The notes beneath the pieces were generated by a model. The model saw nothing but the letters and a program-made list of their open reading frames with translations. It made no database searches and had not been told where the DNA came from. This document shows positions 1 to 7,209 of a stretch of 21,932 nt of DNA, one piece after another (the first letter of the stretch is position 1; each line of letters starts with the position of its first letter). The stretch covers positions 1 through 21,932 of IMG/VR virus record IMGVR_UViG_3300034190_003416. The stretch is one strand, 5' to 3'. Origin of the DNA: a virus. The position numbers were made by a program, and so were the translations under genes.

Positions 1-2
1 TT

Positions 3-1463
3 GGGGGTGGTCTTGAGTTGGCTTTCCCTGTCATTGGTCGCATTGGCAGTCAATTATTCAGGAAGTTAACAGGCAAAGCACCAAAGGCACCAATAGTTGA
101 TAGTGTTGGTAATCCTTCAAAAGAGTTTCAAAAGGCAATCAGTAATGCAGGCTTAAACTTTGACGATGTATTAAAAGCAACCGGAGATGTTGCGGAAGAT
201 ACAACACAACTAGCTAGAAAAAGCTTCCTTGAAGAAAATGGCTTAATACCAACCCGAGCACAAGTGACGGGTGGAGCTACTGACTTCCAGACTCAGCAGG
301 AACTAGCAAAAACATCTGGGCGAGTAAGGGCCATCTTAGAAGGTCAGGAACAGGTTTTAGCTAATAGGTTTGAAAACGCTATAACTCAAACAGGAGGCAC
401 AGCAAACCCGTCCAATAGCCCTGTATTTGATTTCATAGGAGATAAGGCTGTTGATCTTGATTCTGCTATAGGTGACGCATACAAAGCAGCTAAAGAAGTG
501 GCGGGCGATAACAAGCTAGTAAAAACAACGAATTTAATACAACAAGTTAAAAGTATTGCTGGCTCAGATAGTGCTACGGGGGGATTGGCTGGGGCAACTA
601 GAGACATACTGAGAGAAAAAGGTCTACTTACCGGCAAGGCATTAAAGTCTGACGCAAGAATAAACCCAACCCAGGCGGAAGGTGTTAGGCAAGATCTAAA
701 CGCTTTGTTTGATTCGCTTACGCCCTTCGGTAGAAAGAAGCTTGCTGAATTTAAAGATGCGCTTGATAACGATGTTGCTCGTGATGTTGGCGAAGATATA
801 TTTCAAGAAGCAAGATCAATGAAAGCTAAGTTTGAAGGTGATCTAAATAGAGTCAAAGTAAATAAATTCGACAAAAGAAAAGCTAACGTATTACGTGATA
901 TTTTAGAGAATAAAATAAACCCTGAAAGATTTCTAGATGATGCCGTCCTTGCTAAAAGGGTTAGAGGCTCAGACCTAGAACAAGTTAAAAGGTATATGTT
1001 GCTTGATGATAACCCATCGGGAATTGCTGCATGGAACGATCTGAGAGCCGAAGCAATGCAACGAATAGCTAAAGACGCATTACCAGAAGTGGCGGGCGAA
1101 AAAGCCCTGTCAAGAGCGCAATTAGAAAAGACTTTAGATAGGTTCGGCCGCGATAAGTTAAGAGTTTTATTTGATAAAGACGAGCGTGAATTTTTAAACT
1201 CTATGGTTAAAATATCAAAACTTAGAGAGCCGGTACGAATGACCCAACAAGGACGAGGCCCATCAGCACAAGCAGTTGAAAGGCTGGCCAAAGCAATGGA
1301 AAGGCTCCCTTTAGTTGCGGATGCTTTTAGAGGTACAGCAACAAGAATATCTAACAATAAAGCTTTAGAGTTACCAGAGCCAATAAGAAACCAACTATTA
1401 AGATCTTTGCAGCCATCTGTAACAGGTGCGGCAATCGTAACAACACAAGGGCAGGAACAATAA
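3..1463 (+). CDS. Probable phage ejection / internal virion protein, C-terminal part (5' end outside window)
   Basis: The reading frame is open from base 3 to the stop at 1461-1463 and runs off the left edge, so the N-terminus is missing. A TTG at 18 is possible, but the upstream codons read Gly-Gly-Gly-Leu-Glu in frame with no convincing spacing to a ribosome site. The protein is long, mostly alpha-helical, Lys/Arg/Ala rich and without Cys, and ends with a flexible polar tail. It lies one base upstream of the tailspike. In P22-like phages the DNA-ejection proteins sit immediately before the tailspike, and this composition suits a protein packed in the capsid and ejected with the DNA. The assignment rests on context and composition; no catalytic motif is visible. 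A peptidoglycan-lytic domain could lie in the missing N-terminus. Confidence 0.5.
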   Translation, partial: GGGLELAFPVIGRIGSQLFRKLTGKAPKAPIVDSVGNPSKEFQKAISNAGLNFDDVLKATGDVAEDTTQLARKSFLEENGLIPTRAQVTGGATDFQTQQELAKTSGRVRAILEGQEQVLANRFENAITQTGGTANPSNSPVFDFIGDKAVDLDSAIGDAYKAAKEVAGDNKLVKTTNLIQQVKSIAGSDSATGGLAGATRDILREKGLLTGKALKSDARINPTQAEGVRQDLNALFDSLTPFGRKKLAEFKDALDNDVARDVGEDIFQEARSMKAKFEGDLNRVKVNKFDKRKANVLRDILENKINPERFLDDAVLAKRVRGSDLEQVKRYMLLDDNPSGIAAWNDLRAEAMQRIAKDALPEVAGEKALSRAQLEKTLDRFGRDKLRVLFDKDEREFLNSMVKISKLREPVRMTQQGRGPSAQAVERLAKAMERLPLVADAFRGTATRISNNKALELPEPIRNQLLRSLQPSVTGAAIVTTQGQEQ

Positions 1464-1464
1464 A

Positions 1465-3624
1465 ATGGCATATTCACCAATAGCTTTTACAGCTCCAAAT
1501 TACAGGGATTATAAAAACAACTGGATAAAAGCATACGAACCAGGCACAACCACACCAAAAGCAATGGCTACAGATTCAACGTTAGGCACGTTAATAGCTA
1601 AGGCTCAATTAAACATAGATGGCTTTATTGTTAGCGCTGGCGATGCGTTAATAATTCCTTATATTGATGGCGCTTATGATTTGTGGTTATTCCCCTCTGA
1701 AGCCGAGGCTGATTCAAACGACACCTCAAACGCTATTCGCCTTGCAGATAATGTTATAGGCTCAGTATCACAAAATGATATCAGTGATTTTCTTGTTAAA
1801 GAGGACTTATCTGCAGGCGGCATTTATACGTGGGATGCTGCATTTACCTACTCTACTGACGATTACTCTATAGGTTCAGATGGGAATATATATCAAGCTT
1901 TATCAGGTCAAACAGGGAACGATCCCATTTCATCTCCAACCTTTTGGGAGTTAGCGGTAAATATAACAACAAACCAAGTTGTCTCAGCTAAGGCGCTAAC
2001 TGTTGGCTCTACATTAGCAACAAGAACACCGGTATTATTTAGCGCCAGAACACCTAAATTAGTAGCATTAAATAGAAATGATGCTGATGTAATGTCTGAC
2101 GATTTAACTAATATGGTCGGCTATGCTGCTTATGCATCGGTCACAGGTGGTCAAGGAGGTACAATTTATTGGGTTACTAATGAAAGTGATGACATAGCAA
2201 GAATCGGATCCTTTAGGTGGGCAGTTGAACAAGTAAGAGTGTCGGCTACTATTGGGCGTGTATTGTTCGACCCTAAAAAGGAAATGAATATATCATTGGC
2301 TTCACAAGTTGTCTTGCCTGATGATATCACCGTTGACGCTCCTGGGCGCAATGTGAAGCTATGGTCTGATACAGACATAACTAGGATAAAAATTGAAAAT
2401 GTAAATACAATTATTAGACGGATAGCGTTTGGGACTTTGCCAGTGGCAAGCACATCAACACGTGACGGTATTTTTGTCGAGCCAACCACCTCAGATAAGC
2501 TTTGGATAGACGAGTGTAATTTTAAATACTGTGCAGACGGCTGTATTGATGTAGCATCATTATCTGATGTCACAACCGATTGCCGTTTCACTATATCAAG
2601 ATGTTTATTTAGAAATCACGATAAAGTAATGTTAATAGGTAGTTTAGCTTGCTATCAAGGTGGTTCTGTTCCTGCTTATTGTGCGTTAGCTGTAGACGAG
2701 ACCCCTACTATTTTAGGTACTTTATATAAAAACTGGTTCGATCATACTGGACAGCGACACCCCAAGGTAGTAACAAAGGCGTTTGTCCATAGTGTGAACA
2801 ACTATTTTCATATCAGCTCAAAAGAACGGGATACAGGAACAGCTGGAGCAAATTACGGAATATTAACTGCTACGGGCGGCACTGTATTATCTGAAGGCAA
2901 CTTGTTTACATCTGCATTTGGTAGCGGACAAGAGGCTATAAACGCAATCACTGAAGATTGGGTTCAAGGCGCAGACGGTAAAGGCGCTATAAAAGATAAT
3001 GATTCAGTTGTCACTGATAGCATGACGATAACAGAAGTTGATACAGCAAAAGTTCCAACACCTCCTTACACCCTAACGCCTGATGTAATTACTGATACAA
3101 CAGGCGGTCGATTAGATTTCAGTGAAGGAGTTATTGAGCTTGCTGGTGCTGACATTGATTCAACAGTTGATGGTGTTTATATCTGGGATGAAAATAACAC
3201 TCAACACCCAGACGGTGAGGCGGTTTATGCTATAGAAAATACTGCATCAGGAAGGTATTTATTAAAGGCAAAACTAGAAACTAACGCGCCTGGTCTTGTT
3301 GATGAAAATACCAACGCGACATTAATACCAAGAGCGAATACGGTAACAATTAGCGGAGGAGCTTTAGCTTTGAGTCCTGTTGATTCATATGTCGCAATAG
3401 CAACCGAAGGAGCGGCAGCAAGCGACGATATAGATACTATGTCGGGATTATCTGAAGATCAGATTTATTACGCTAGAGCATCATCAAGCGGTCAAACTCC
3501 TGTTTTTAAACATGCTGTTGATAACGTTTATACTAATACTGGTGCAGATATAACACTAGATCACTTAAAATTCGTAACGATACTTTATGATAAAGCATCA
3601 TCACGTTACTTTATTAGCCTGTAA
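1465..3624 (+). CDS. Tailspike with P22-type head-binding domain and PL1-family pectate-lyase domain
   Basis: 719 residues. Residues 1-100 resemble the P22 tailspike head-binding domain (a Tyr-rich start, a Gly-Thr-Thr-Thr-Pro turn, then an IDG/YDLW segment). Residues 117-163 look like a small carbohydrate-binding module of the CBM5/12 type (GNIYQALS, then GNDP and FWE). Residues about 225-490 carry the polysaccharide lyase family 1 signatures: SFRWAVEQ (249-256), LWID (346-349), DG-x2-D (358-362), HDKVMLIG (385-392) and QRHPK (430-434) followed by HSVNNYF (442-448). By analogy with PelC, D358/D362 would bind calcium, K387 would be the conserved lysine and R431 the catalytic base. The protein probably binds and cleaves an acidic surface polysaccharide. 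Residues 500-719 are beta-rich and would form the distal trimer. The ATG follows AGGA by eight bases. The last 24 bases overlap a convergent small gene. Confidence 0.88.
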   Translation: MAYSPIAFTAPNYRDYKNNWIKAYEPGTTTPKAMATDSTLGTLIAKAQLNIDGFIVSAGDALIIPYIDGAYDLWLFPSEAEADSNDTSNAIRLADNVIGSVSQNDISDFLVKEDLSAGGIYTWDAAFTYSTDDYSIGSDGNIYQALSGQTGNDPISSPTFWELAVNITTNQVVSAKALTVGSTLATRTPVLFSARTPKLVALNRNDADVMSDDLTNMVGYAAYASVTGGQGGTIYWVTNESDDIARIGSFRWAVEQVRVSATIGRVLFDPKKEMNISLASQVVLPDDITVDAPGRNVKLWSDTDITRIKIENVNTIIRRIAFGTLPVASTSTRDGIFVEPTTSDKLWIDECNFKYCADGCIDVASLSDVTTDCRFTISRCLFRNHDKVMLIGSLACYQGGSVPAYCALAVDETPTILGTLYKNWFDHTGQRHPKVVTKAFVHSVNNYFHISSKERDTGTAGANYGILTATGGTVLSEGNLFTSAFGSGQEAINAITEDWVQGADGKGAIKDNDSVVTDSMTITEVDTAKVPTPPYTLTPDVITDTTGGRLDFSEGVIELAGADIDSTVDGVYIWDENNTQHPDGEAVYAIENTASGRYLLKAKLETNAPGLVDENTNATLIPRANTVTISGGALALSPVDSYVAIATEGAAASDDIDTMSGLSEDQIYYARASSSGQTPVFKHAVDNVYTNTGADITLDHLKFVTILYDKASSRYFISL

Positions 3625-3720
3625 ATCAATTGCGCAACTTGGACAATCAAACTCACCCTCTTTAATTGGGTGAGTTTCCATTTCATTACAGCACTCTTCA
3701 CATCTATTTGCTTCTAACAT
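3601..3720 (-). CDS. 39-aa zinc-ribbon-like small protein
   Basis: Last gene of the leftward operon. The 39-residue product has two Cys pairs, CEECC at residues 7-11 and CPSC at 26-29, arranged as a minimal zinc ribbon. The ATG at 3720 is preceded by TAGGAG with seven bases of spacing, a strong ribosome site. It overlaps the end of the upstream gene by 17 bases and the tailspike 3' end by 24 bases. The 10-bp hairpin lies inside its reading frame. Function is unknown; it may be a nucleic-acid or protein binding accessory factor. The call rests on ribosome site, operon position and Cys spacing. Confidence 0.6.
   Translation of the reverse strand: MLEANRCEECCNEMETHPIKEGEFDCPSCAIDLQANKVT
3649..3677. 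terminator. Perfect 10-bp hairpin between convergent operons
   Basis: AAACTCACCC and GGGTGAGTTT pair perfectly around a nine-base loop. The hairpin lies 25 bases after the tailspike stop and is followed on the + strand by a moderately T-rich stretch, so it probably ends late transcription. It also lies inside the coding region of the last small gene of the opposing operon. The T tract is imperfect, so intrinsic termination is likely but not certain. Confidence 0.6.
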
Positions 3721-3907
3721 ATAAATCTCCTAATGTTTTATAAATCCACCTAAGCCCTGCACTGTGTAATAATCTAATATTCTCACAGTGTAGGTGTCTT
3801 ATGGTTCCGCGATTCTTAGCTACCTGAGTACAACTTAATAACAACTGGTTACACTCAGGACATATATGCTGGCGGTTAGCTTTAGCGTATAGCTTAACTA
3901 TTTTCAT
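3704..3907 (-). CDS. 67-aa Cys-rich small phage protein
   Basis: The product has CPEC at residues 16-19, a further Cys at 26 and an H-L-H-C cluster at 38-41. This is compatible with one zinc site of the treble-clef or zinc-ribbon type. The rest is basic, with many Lys, Arg and His, so nucleic-acid binding is plausible. The start lies two bases after the stop of the upstream gene, and it is part of the leftward operon that begins with Rha. I do not recognise a named family. Confidence 0.65.
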   Translation of the reverse strand: MKIVKLYAKANRQHICPECNQLLLSCTQVAKNRGTIRHLHCENIRLLHSAGLRWIYKTLGDLYVRSK

Positions 3908-3909
3908 TA

Positions 3910-4200
3910 TTACGGTGAAAGCTTAAGCCATAAATTCTCAAGTACATCACAAAGCTCTGACTTACTAACAAAGTCAAGCTTACTTTTATCTTGAAACTCA
4001 ACCCTTTCCTCCATACTTAACGCCCTGTACTTATAACAATCTTGGTCGTAAGTTCTTTTCCATGTTCTCTTGCCCTTCTCACAAGTGAATACCTCTGTAA
4101 CATACTGAAAGCCAGCTTTTGCCCGCCATGAATCAACGAGAATTTTTGCCACAATTTTGACTCTTGAGCCATCTTCTCTTTTAAATATTTCTTCGTGCAT
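3910..4200 (-). CDS. Hypothetical phage protein, 96 aa
   Basis: The frame could start at a GTG at 4203. The ATG at 4200 sits seven bases from GGAG in AAAGGAGAGAAGTG and is the better start. The product is charged, with a beta-rich N-terminal half (an EIFKREDGSRVKI strand-turn-strand) and a helical C-terminus ending in a Leu/Trp-rich helix. It has three Cys residues but no clear metal site. No family is recognised. It is cotranscribed with the flanking small genes of the leftward operon. Confidence 0.65.
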   Translation of the reverse strand: MHEEIFKREDGSRVKIVAKILVDSWRAKAGFQYVTEVFTCEKGKRTWKRTYDQDCYKYRALSMEERVEFQDKSKLDFVSKSELCDVLENLWLKLSP

Positions 4201-4228
4201 CACTTCTCTCCTTTAATAACCTGTTAAA

Positions 4229-4432
4229 TTAATCTAAAATTATTTCGCATTGATCAAACGGCAGCATACAAGCCATATTATCTCCGTCTATCATAGCAAT
4301 AACGCCTTTTGAGAATGAATCTGTATCAAGTGATTCGTCACACGTTATGGTAGCCATTGTTCCAATATCACAAATCAAATTATCATTATTGACAACTTTT
4401 ATCCTCAATCCTTTTGGTAACTTTATTATCAT
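4229..4432 (-). CDS. Hypothetical phage protein, 67 aa
   Basis: The likely start is the ATG at 4432, six bases after AAGGG; a TTG two codons upstream lies too close to that site. The protein is short, acidic and beta-rich (LRIKVV, MATITCDE, VIAMIDGDNM, CEIILD), consistent with a small SH3-like barrel of the kind often used as a phage accessory factor. No family is recognised. It sits between the DUF1367 protein and the 96-aa protein in the leftward operon. Confidence 0.6.
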   Translation of the reverse strand: MIIKLPKGLRIKVVNNDNLICDIGTMATITCDESLDTDSFSKGVIAMIDGDNMACMLPFDQCEIILD

Positions 4433-4454
4433 AATCAACCCTTATATTCTAAAA

Positions 4455-4898
4455 TTAAAACCAATTCATTAACTGATTCAACACATGCTCATCAGTTGTT
4501 TTATCAAACACTCTTGCTAATGCTGCATCAGTTATTCTTTTGTAAAATGCACCGCGCTCTTCTGGTGGCATCTTTGCGTAACTAAGTGACAACGGCAGCA
4601 ATTCAAAACTAAAGCCATCGCGCGAATACACCTGTCGATAATAACCAGCAATAACAGTAAGCTTCTTTCTAACGTACTCAAGCTGGTACTCATCCTTGTG
4701 CGCATCCATGTCGCCATAATAGTATTTCGTACAGAAAGCAAAGAAACCAAATATCTTTTTATGTAGCTGATAGTTTTGATCTAACTTCACATCGCAAGAA
4801 TGAATGCCACCAACTTTAAATTTAGATAGCTTGCCTTGAGACTCTTCATCACAGGCTATTAATTGCATATCACTGGTTAACATTAAGTTAAGTTTCAT
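4455..4898 (-). CDS. DUF1367 family phage protein
   Basis: 147 residues with the layout of the DUF1367 family, common in lambdoid and P22-like phages. It has a K-V-G turn near residue 28, a central HKKIFGFFAFC helix (46-56), an aromatic helix entering VIAGYYRQV, then LSLSYAKM (103-110) and a C-terminal helical segment. Family function is unknown; it usually lies among nin-region or replication-recombination genes. The ribosome site is weak (a GGG nine bases upstream), so expression may be coupled to the preceding HTH-like gene, whose stop is two bases upstream. Confidence 0.8.
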   Translation of the reverse strand: MKLNLMLTSDMQLIACDEESQGKLSKFKVGGIHSCDVKLDQNYQLHKKIFGFFAFCTKYYYGDMDAHKDEYQLEYVRKKLTVIAGYYRQVYSRDGFSFELLPLSLSYAKMPPEERGAFYKRITDAALARVFDKTTDEHVLNQLMNWF

Positions 4899-4900
4899 AA

Positions 4901-5374
4901 CTAGCCCAGACTACGTCTATTTTCACCAACAAGGTTAGGCTCGTATCTGTCATACCATAAGCCACTTTTTTCTCCCTTTCTTGTGCCGCGCTTAACCTGT
5001 GGAACTGTAGCCATAATGCCGTAAATAACATTAGGCTTAACACCTAGCTTTAACGCTGCACTTGATACAGAATAAGTAAAGTTTTCAGCGCGTCTAATTA
5101 AATCAATAAAAGCCTGTTTTTTAGTTATCTTTTCCTTACTTACTAAATCGAATTTATTTCTAATTTTGTTAATGTAAGAAGGAGAGCAATTTGTTGCTTC
5201 AGTTATTTTAATAACAGCAAATCCATCAATGGACATTTTAACAATGGTACTTACATGGCGCTCGTTTTCTTCTTTCGTGTTCTTTGCTCTTTTACCATCA
5301 AGCTTGGTTCGCTTAAACTTTTTAGTTTCGCCAAGGTCGCGATAAACTGCCTTTATTCCGATTAATGTATTCAT
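4901..5374 (-). CDS. Putative HTH DNA-binding phage protein, 157 aa
   Basis: The start is taken as the ATG at 5374. It overlaps the preceding stop as TGATG and has GGGG six bases upstream; a longer frame from 5404 lacks a site. The N-terminus is very basic. Two helix-turn-helix-like segments are visible: KITEATNCSPSYINKIRNKF (about 72-91) and SAALKLGVKPNVIYGIM (about 108-124). The C-terminus is basic and Trp/Tyr containing. Two HTH motifs and high charge suggest a DNA-binding regulator, possibly of middle or late transcription, but the family is not identified. Confidence 0.6.
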   Translation of the reverse strand: MNTLIGIKAVYRDLGETKKFKRTKLDGKRAKNTKEENERHVSTIVKMSIDGFAVIKITEATNCSPSYINKIRNKFDLVSKEKITKKQAFIDLIRRAENFTYSVSSAALKLGVKPNVIYGIMATVPQVKRGTRKGEKSGLWYDRYEPNLVGENRRSLG

Positions 5375-5490
5375 CACACACCCCACACTAAATAAGCCAC
5401 ACATGCAGCTATAATAAAACTAGCCACCTTATAAACCTTTCGAGTTTCTTTGTTAACACGCTCGTTTACTCTTCTGTCTAAATCATTCAT
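5374..5490 (-). CDS. 38-aa single-span membrane protein
   Basis: The ATG at 5490 follows AGGA in AGGAAAAAGAAG and overlaps the end of the previous gene by eight bases. Its TGA overlaps the next ATG as TGATG, so it is coupled at both ends. The product has a charged N-terminal helix (residues 1-18, alternating Asp/Arg/Glu/Lys) and one hydrophobic span (about 22-37, SFIIAACVAYLVWGV). This is the layout of a tiny inner-membrane peptide with its charged segment probably in the cytoplasm. Function is unknown. Confidence 0.6.
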   Translation of the reverse strand: MNDLDRRVNERVNKETRKVYKVASFIIAACVAYLVWGV

Positions 5491-5677
5491 CTTCTTTTTC
5501 CTGTTCAGATTTCATTATTAAGCTAATTACAATCAATAGTGCCAAGTAAAGAATCACAGCCTCATCAGTCCAAGCCGCTACAGACTCCATATAACTAAAA
5601 TCAAAAAATAGCGGAGGAAAAGATATATAAAATAGCGCGCCGATAAATATCAACATTGCTTTAGTTGTGTTTGTCAT
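5483..5677 (-). CDS. Small two-span membrane protein, 64 aa
   Basis: Two hydrophobic segments are visible, at residues about 7-27 and 40-55, followed by a short charged C-terminal tail. The ATG overlaps the Rha stop as ATGA and is preceded by AAAGGAG with a seven-base spacer. It is cotranscribed with the 38-aa single-span protein directly downstream, so the two may act together in the membrane, perhaps in superinfection exclusion; this is inference. It is smaller than typical holins and not beside an endolysin. Confidence 0.6.
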   Translation of the reverse strand: MTNTTKAMLIFIGALFYISFPPLFFDFSYMESVAAWTDEAVILYLALLIVISLIMKSEQEKEDE

Positions 5678-6159
5678 TGGTTTTCTCCTTTAAAATCTAA
5701 TTTACCCTGAACTTTACTAACAAGATCATCGACAGCTTTAGTGTGTATTTTCTTTTCTTTGTTTATCATGCGACCGAAAGAACTCCATTCACTACCAAGC
5801 TTTTTCAACTCTTTTCCATTATTTGATAGCCGAGTCATTTCAGAGTCTACATTTAATAATCCTTTTTCCATCTCGTTAAATGCAGATATGTATTTTTCTT
5901 TCCATTCAGCAGCTTTTTTACCAGTAAAACCCATGCAAAGAAAAGCAAATCCATCCCTAGTTACATTAAAACACTTGATAACCTTATTTTGCGGTGACGT
6001 GTAAGAGGACTGCGCAAAATTGGCAGCTCTAAACCTATCGCTGCATTCAATATTATCAAGCGCCCTGATTACATCCCTATGCGCCTTTCCAAAAACATCA
6101 GCAATAATTTTTGATGTTGTCATTAATTCGCCATTGTTATTTTTAACTAAACTATTCAT
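5674..6159 (-). CDS. Rha family phage regulatory protein
   Basis: 161 residues from the ATG at 6159, five bases after AGAGG; a GTG two codons upstream overlaps that site. The N-terminal 95 residues match the Rha (pRha) domain: a TTSKIIADVFGKAHRDVIRA helix-turn-helix-like start, an N-F-x-S-S-Y segment, VTRDGFAFLCMGFTGKKA and an FNEME ending. A charged helical tail follows (about 100-161). Rha proteins are phage regulators known from P22-like and lambdoid phages, where Rha interferes with growth when the host lacks IHF. It is the first gene of the leftward operon, directly behind a strong promoter with a palindromic operator. Confidence 0.85.
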   Translation of the reverse strand: MNSLVKNNNGELMTTSKIIADVFGKAHRDVIRALDNIECSDRFRAANFAQSSYTSPQNKVIKCFNVTRDGFAFLCMGFTGKKAAEWKEKYISAFNEMEKGLLNVDSEMTRLSNNGKELKKLGSEWSSFGRMINKEKKIHTKAVDDLVSKVQGKLDFKGENQ

Positions 6160-6188
6160 CTTCACCTCTTTGCTAATATGATTAGTAG

Positions 6189-6217
6189 ATATTACTCATC
6201 CTATTAGGATATGTCAA
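6189..6217 (-). promoter_or_regulatory. Strong sigma70-type promoter for the Rha operon
   Basis: On the minus strand TTGACA (6217-6212) is followed after exactly 17 bases by TAATAT (6194-6189). The -35 box is consensus and the -10 box is close to it. It points at the Rha gene, about 30 bases away, and no other gene lies between. The spacer holds a perfect palindrome (separate entry). A second inverted repeat, CTAAT-ATG-ATTAG at 6173-6185, lies just downstream, near the expected transcription start. Confidence 0.8.
6198..6210. promoter_or_regulatory. Palindromic operator candidate in the Rha promoter spacer
   Basis: ATCCTATTAGGAT is a perfect 13-bp palindrome (six-base arms around one base), centred between the -35 and -10 boxes of the Rha operon promoter. 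A bound protein here would block polymerase. The binding protein is unknown; Rha itself or one of the small HTH proteins is a candidate. Confidence 0.6.
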
Positions 6218-6234
6218 ATGCAATCGTCATATAA

Positions 6235-6262
6235 TTACAATTAATTTCCATTCATGTATAAT
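6235..6262 (+). promoter_or_regulatory. Probable promoter for the 3-TM holin gene
   Basis: A perfect TATAAT lies at 6257-6262, 24 bases before the holin ATG, with a weak -35 (TTACAA, 6235-6240) at a 16-base spacing. It diverges from the Rha promoter. The -10 is strong; the -35 is poor, so an activator may help. Confidence 0.5.
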
Positions 6263-6286
6263 TAACTAAACAGATAAGGGGTTAAT

Positions 6287-6724
6287 ATGAGCTTAGATCC
6301 ACTAACGGCCGCACTCGATGTAGGCAGGTCATTAATTGAAAAGATATGGCCAGACCCAGCAAAGCAATCTGAAGAGTTGAGAAAGCTTGAAGAGTTACAC
6401 CAAAAAGGCGACTTGGCAGTTTTAAATGCTGAGGTTCAATTACTACTAGGGCAGATTAATGTTAATGCAGCAGAGGCGAATCATAAAAGTATTTTTGTTG
6501 CTGGTTGGCGCCCTTTTGTTGGCTGGGTATGTGGCCTTGGTTTATTGTATGCTTCAGTAATAGAGCCATTAATGCGCTTTATTGCAAAGGTAAATGATTA
6601 TAATGGCACATTCCCTGTTTTAGATACCACGATAACCATGCAGGTTTTATTGGGTATATTAGGGCTAGCAGGGTTTAGAACAAGAGAGAAAGAAAAAGGT
6701 GTACATAAGGACACCTTAAAATAA
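6287..6724 (+). CDS. Holin of the 3-TM (gene transfer agent holin) family
   Basis: 145 residues. An amphipathic, charged N-terminal half (residues 1-65, heptad-like Leu/Glu/Gln) leads to the family signature VAGWRPFVGWVCG (about 71-83). Hydrophobic spans follow at about 76-95 and 116-130, and the tail is strongly basic. This matches the 3-TM holin family (PF11351 type), which permeabilises the inner membrane so that endolysin can reach the cell wall. AAGGGG lies five bases before the ATG. The gene stands alone between two leftward operons, 12 kb from the endolysin, with its own promoter and terminator. That isolation is unusual for a lysis gene. Confidence 0.8.
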   Translation: MSLDPLTAALDVGRSLIEKIWPDPAKQSEELRKLEELHQKGDLAVLNAEVQLLLGQINVNAAEANHKSIFVAGWRPFVGWVCGLGLLYASVIEPLMRFIAKVNDYNGTFPVLDTTITMQVLLGILGLAGFRTREKEKGVHKDTLK

Positions 6725-6786
6725 ATGAATTATGACAGAGAAGAAAGCGGAACGTCGAAGCGACCTACCGCCACCTATTACCAACT

Positions 6787-6839
6787 ACCCGCCAGAGTAA
6801 ATAAGGCGGGTTAAATGCACCTCGTTAGCTCGGGGTTTT
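6787..6839 (+). terminator. Terminator region after the holin gene (two hairpins)
   Basis: Two stems lie in tandem. The first is ACCCGCC / GGCGGGT (6787-6793 with 6805-6811, 11-base loop), with no T tract. The second is CCTCG / CGGGG (6820-6824 with 6831-6835, containing one T-G pair), followed by TTTTG. The second has the form of a short intrinsic terminator for + strand transcription. It overlaps the end of the opposing Cys-rich gene. Confidence 0.5.
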
Positions 6840-7016
6840 GTCGTTTCCTGATTTCTGATATTTATCACACTTGACCGTATTTAGCTTTAACTGATCGCAA
6901 ACACCAATAACTACCATCTTATCAAAGTTAAGCTTGCTACAGTCCATGCGCTTAAATGCACAGCCTCTACACATACCGCCTTTAGGCACATACAAATAAC
7001 TTTTGTTAACCTTCAT
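6825..7016 (-). CDS. Cys-rich small phage protein, 63 aa
   Basis: Cys residues lie at 16, 19, 26, 40 and 50 (CRGC, then DC, VC and KC), a spacing that could bind one metal ion or form a knuckle. The protein has a short beta-rich start (SYLYVPKGG) and a Lys-rich end. I recall similar CRxC-x6-C phage proteins near replication genes, but no function is known. The ATG is preceded by AGGGG. It overlaps the end of the upstream 59-aa gene by 11 bases and is the last gene of the leftward replication operon. Confidence 0.65.
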   Translation of the reverse strand: MKVNKSYLYVPKGGMCRGCAFKRMDCSKLNFDKMVVIGVCDQLKLNTVKCDKYQKSGNDKTPS

Positions 7017-7185
7017 TTAATTCCCCTGCTGTTATTTTAAAGTGTTTAGCCATGGCAATAACGTCTTGCTTGTTAATAAAATGCCATGGTGTCTGTTCAC
7101 TTTTAATGGTTATTTGCTCATCGCTAGAATTAGTGCATTTCAACTCTGCGATAGTATCGCTAAACTCGTAATCTTCAATTTTCAT
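7006..7185 (-). CDS. Hypothetical 59-aa protein of the replication operon
   Basis: The ATG at 7185 is preceded by TATAGGAGAGAAA, a near-ideal ribosome site, and follows the helicase stop by 24 bases. The product is acidic in its first half (KIEDYEFSDTIAEL) and has a helical second half containing PWHFINKQDVIAMAKHF. No known domain is recognised; a helicase-associated or single-strand-binding accessory role is only suggested by position. It overlaps the next gene by 11 bases. Confidence 0.65.
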   Translation of the reverse strand: MKIEDYEFSDTIAELKCTNSSDEQITIKSEQTPWHFINKQDVIAMAKHFKITAGELNEG

Positions 7186-7209
7186 TTTCTCTCTCCTATA
7201 GTAAGTTAT

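Noticed and set aside
803-1480. Long open frame on the minus strand across the ejection protein gene
   Set aside because: It overlaps a long convincing coding frame, has no ribosome site, and its composition is unlike phage proteins; it is an antisense shadow.
2166-2591. Minus-strand open frame inside the tailspike gene
   Set aside because: The plus frame carries clear PL1 motifs across this stretch; the antisense frame has no motif or start signal.
4532-4750. Second minus-strand frame inside the DUF1367 gene
   Set aside because: Overlaps the recognised family in another frame and has no ribosome site.
6725-6814. 29-codon frame after the holin (and an overlapping 22-codon frame) as an Rz/Rz1 spanin pair
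   Set aside because: No signal peptide, membrane span or lipobox, and no ribosome site. The nested frames look like chance next to a hairpin.
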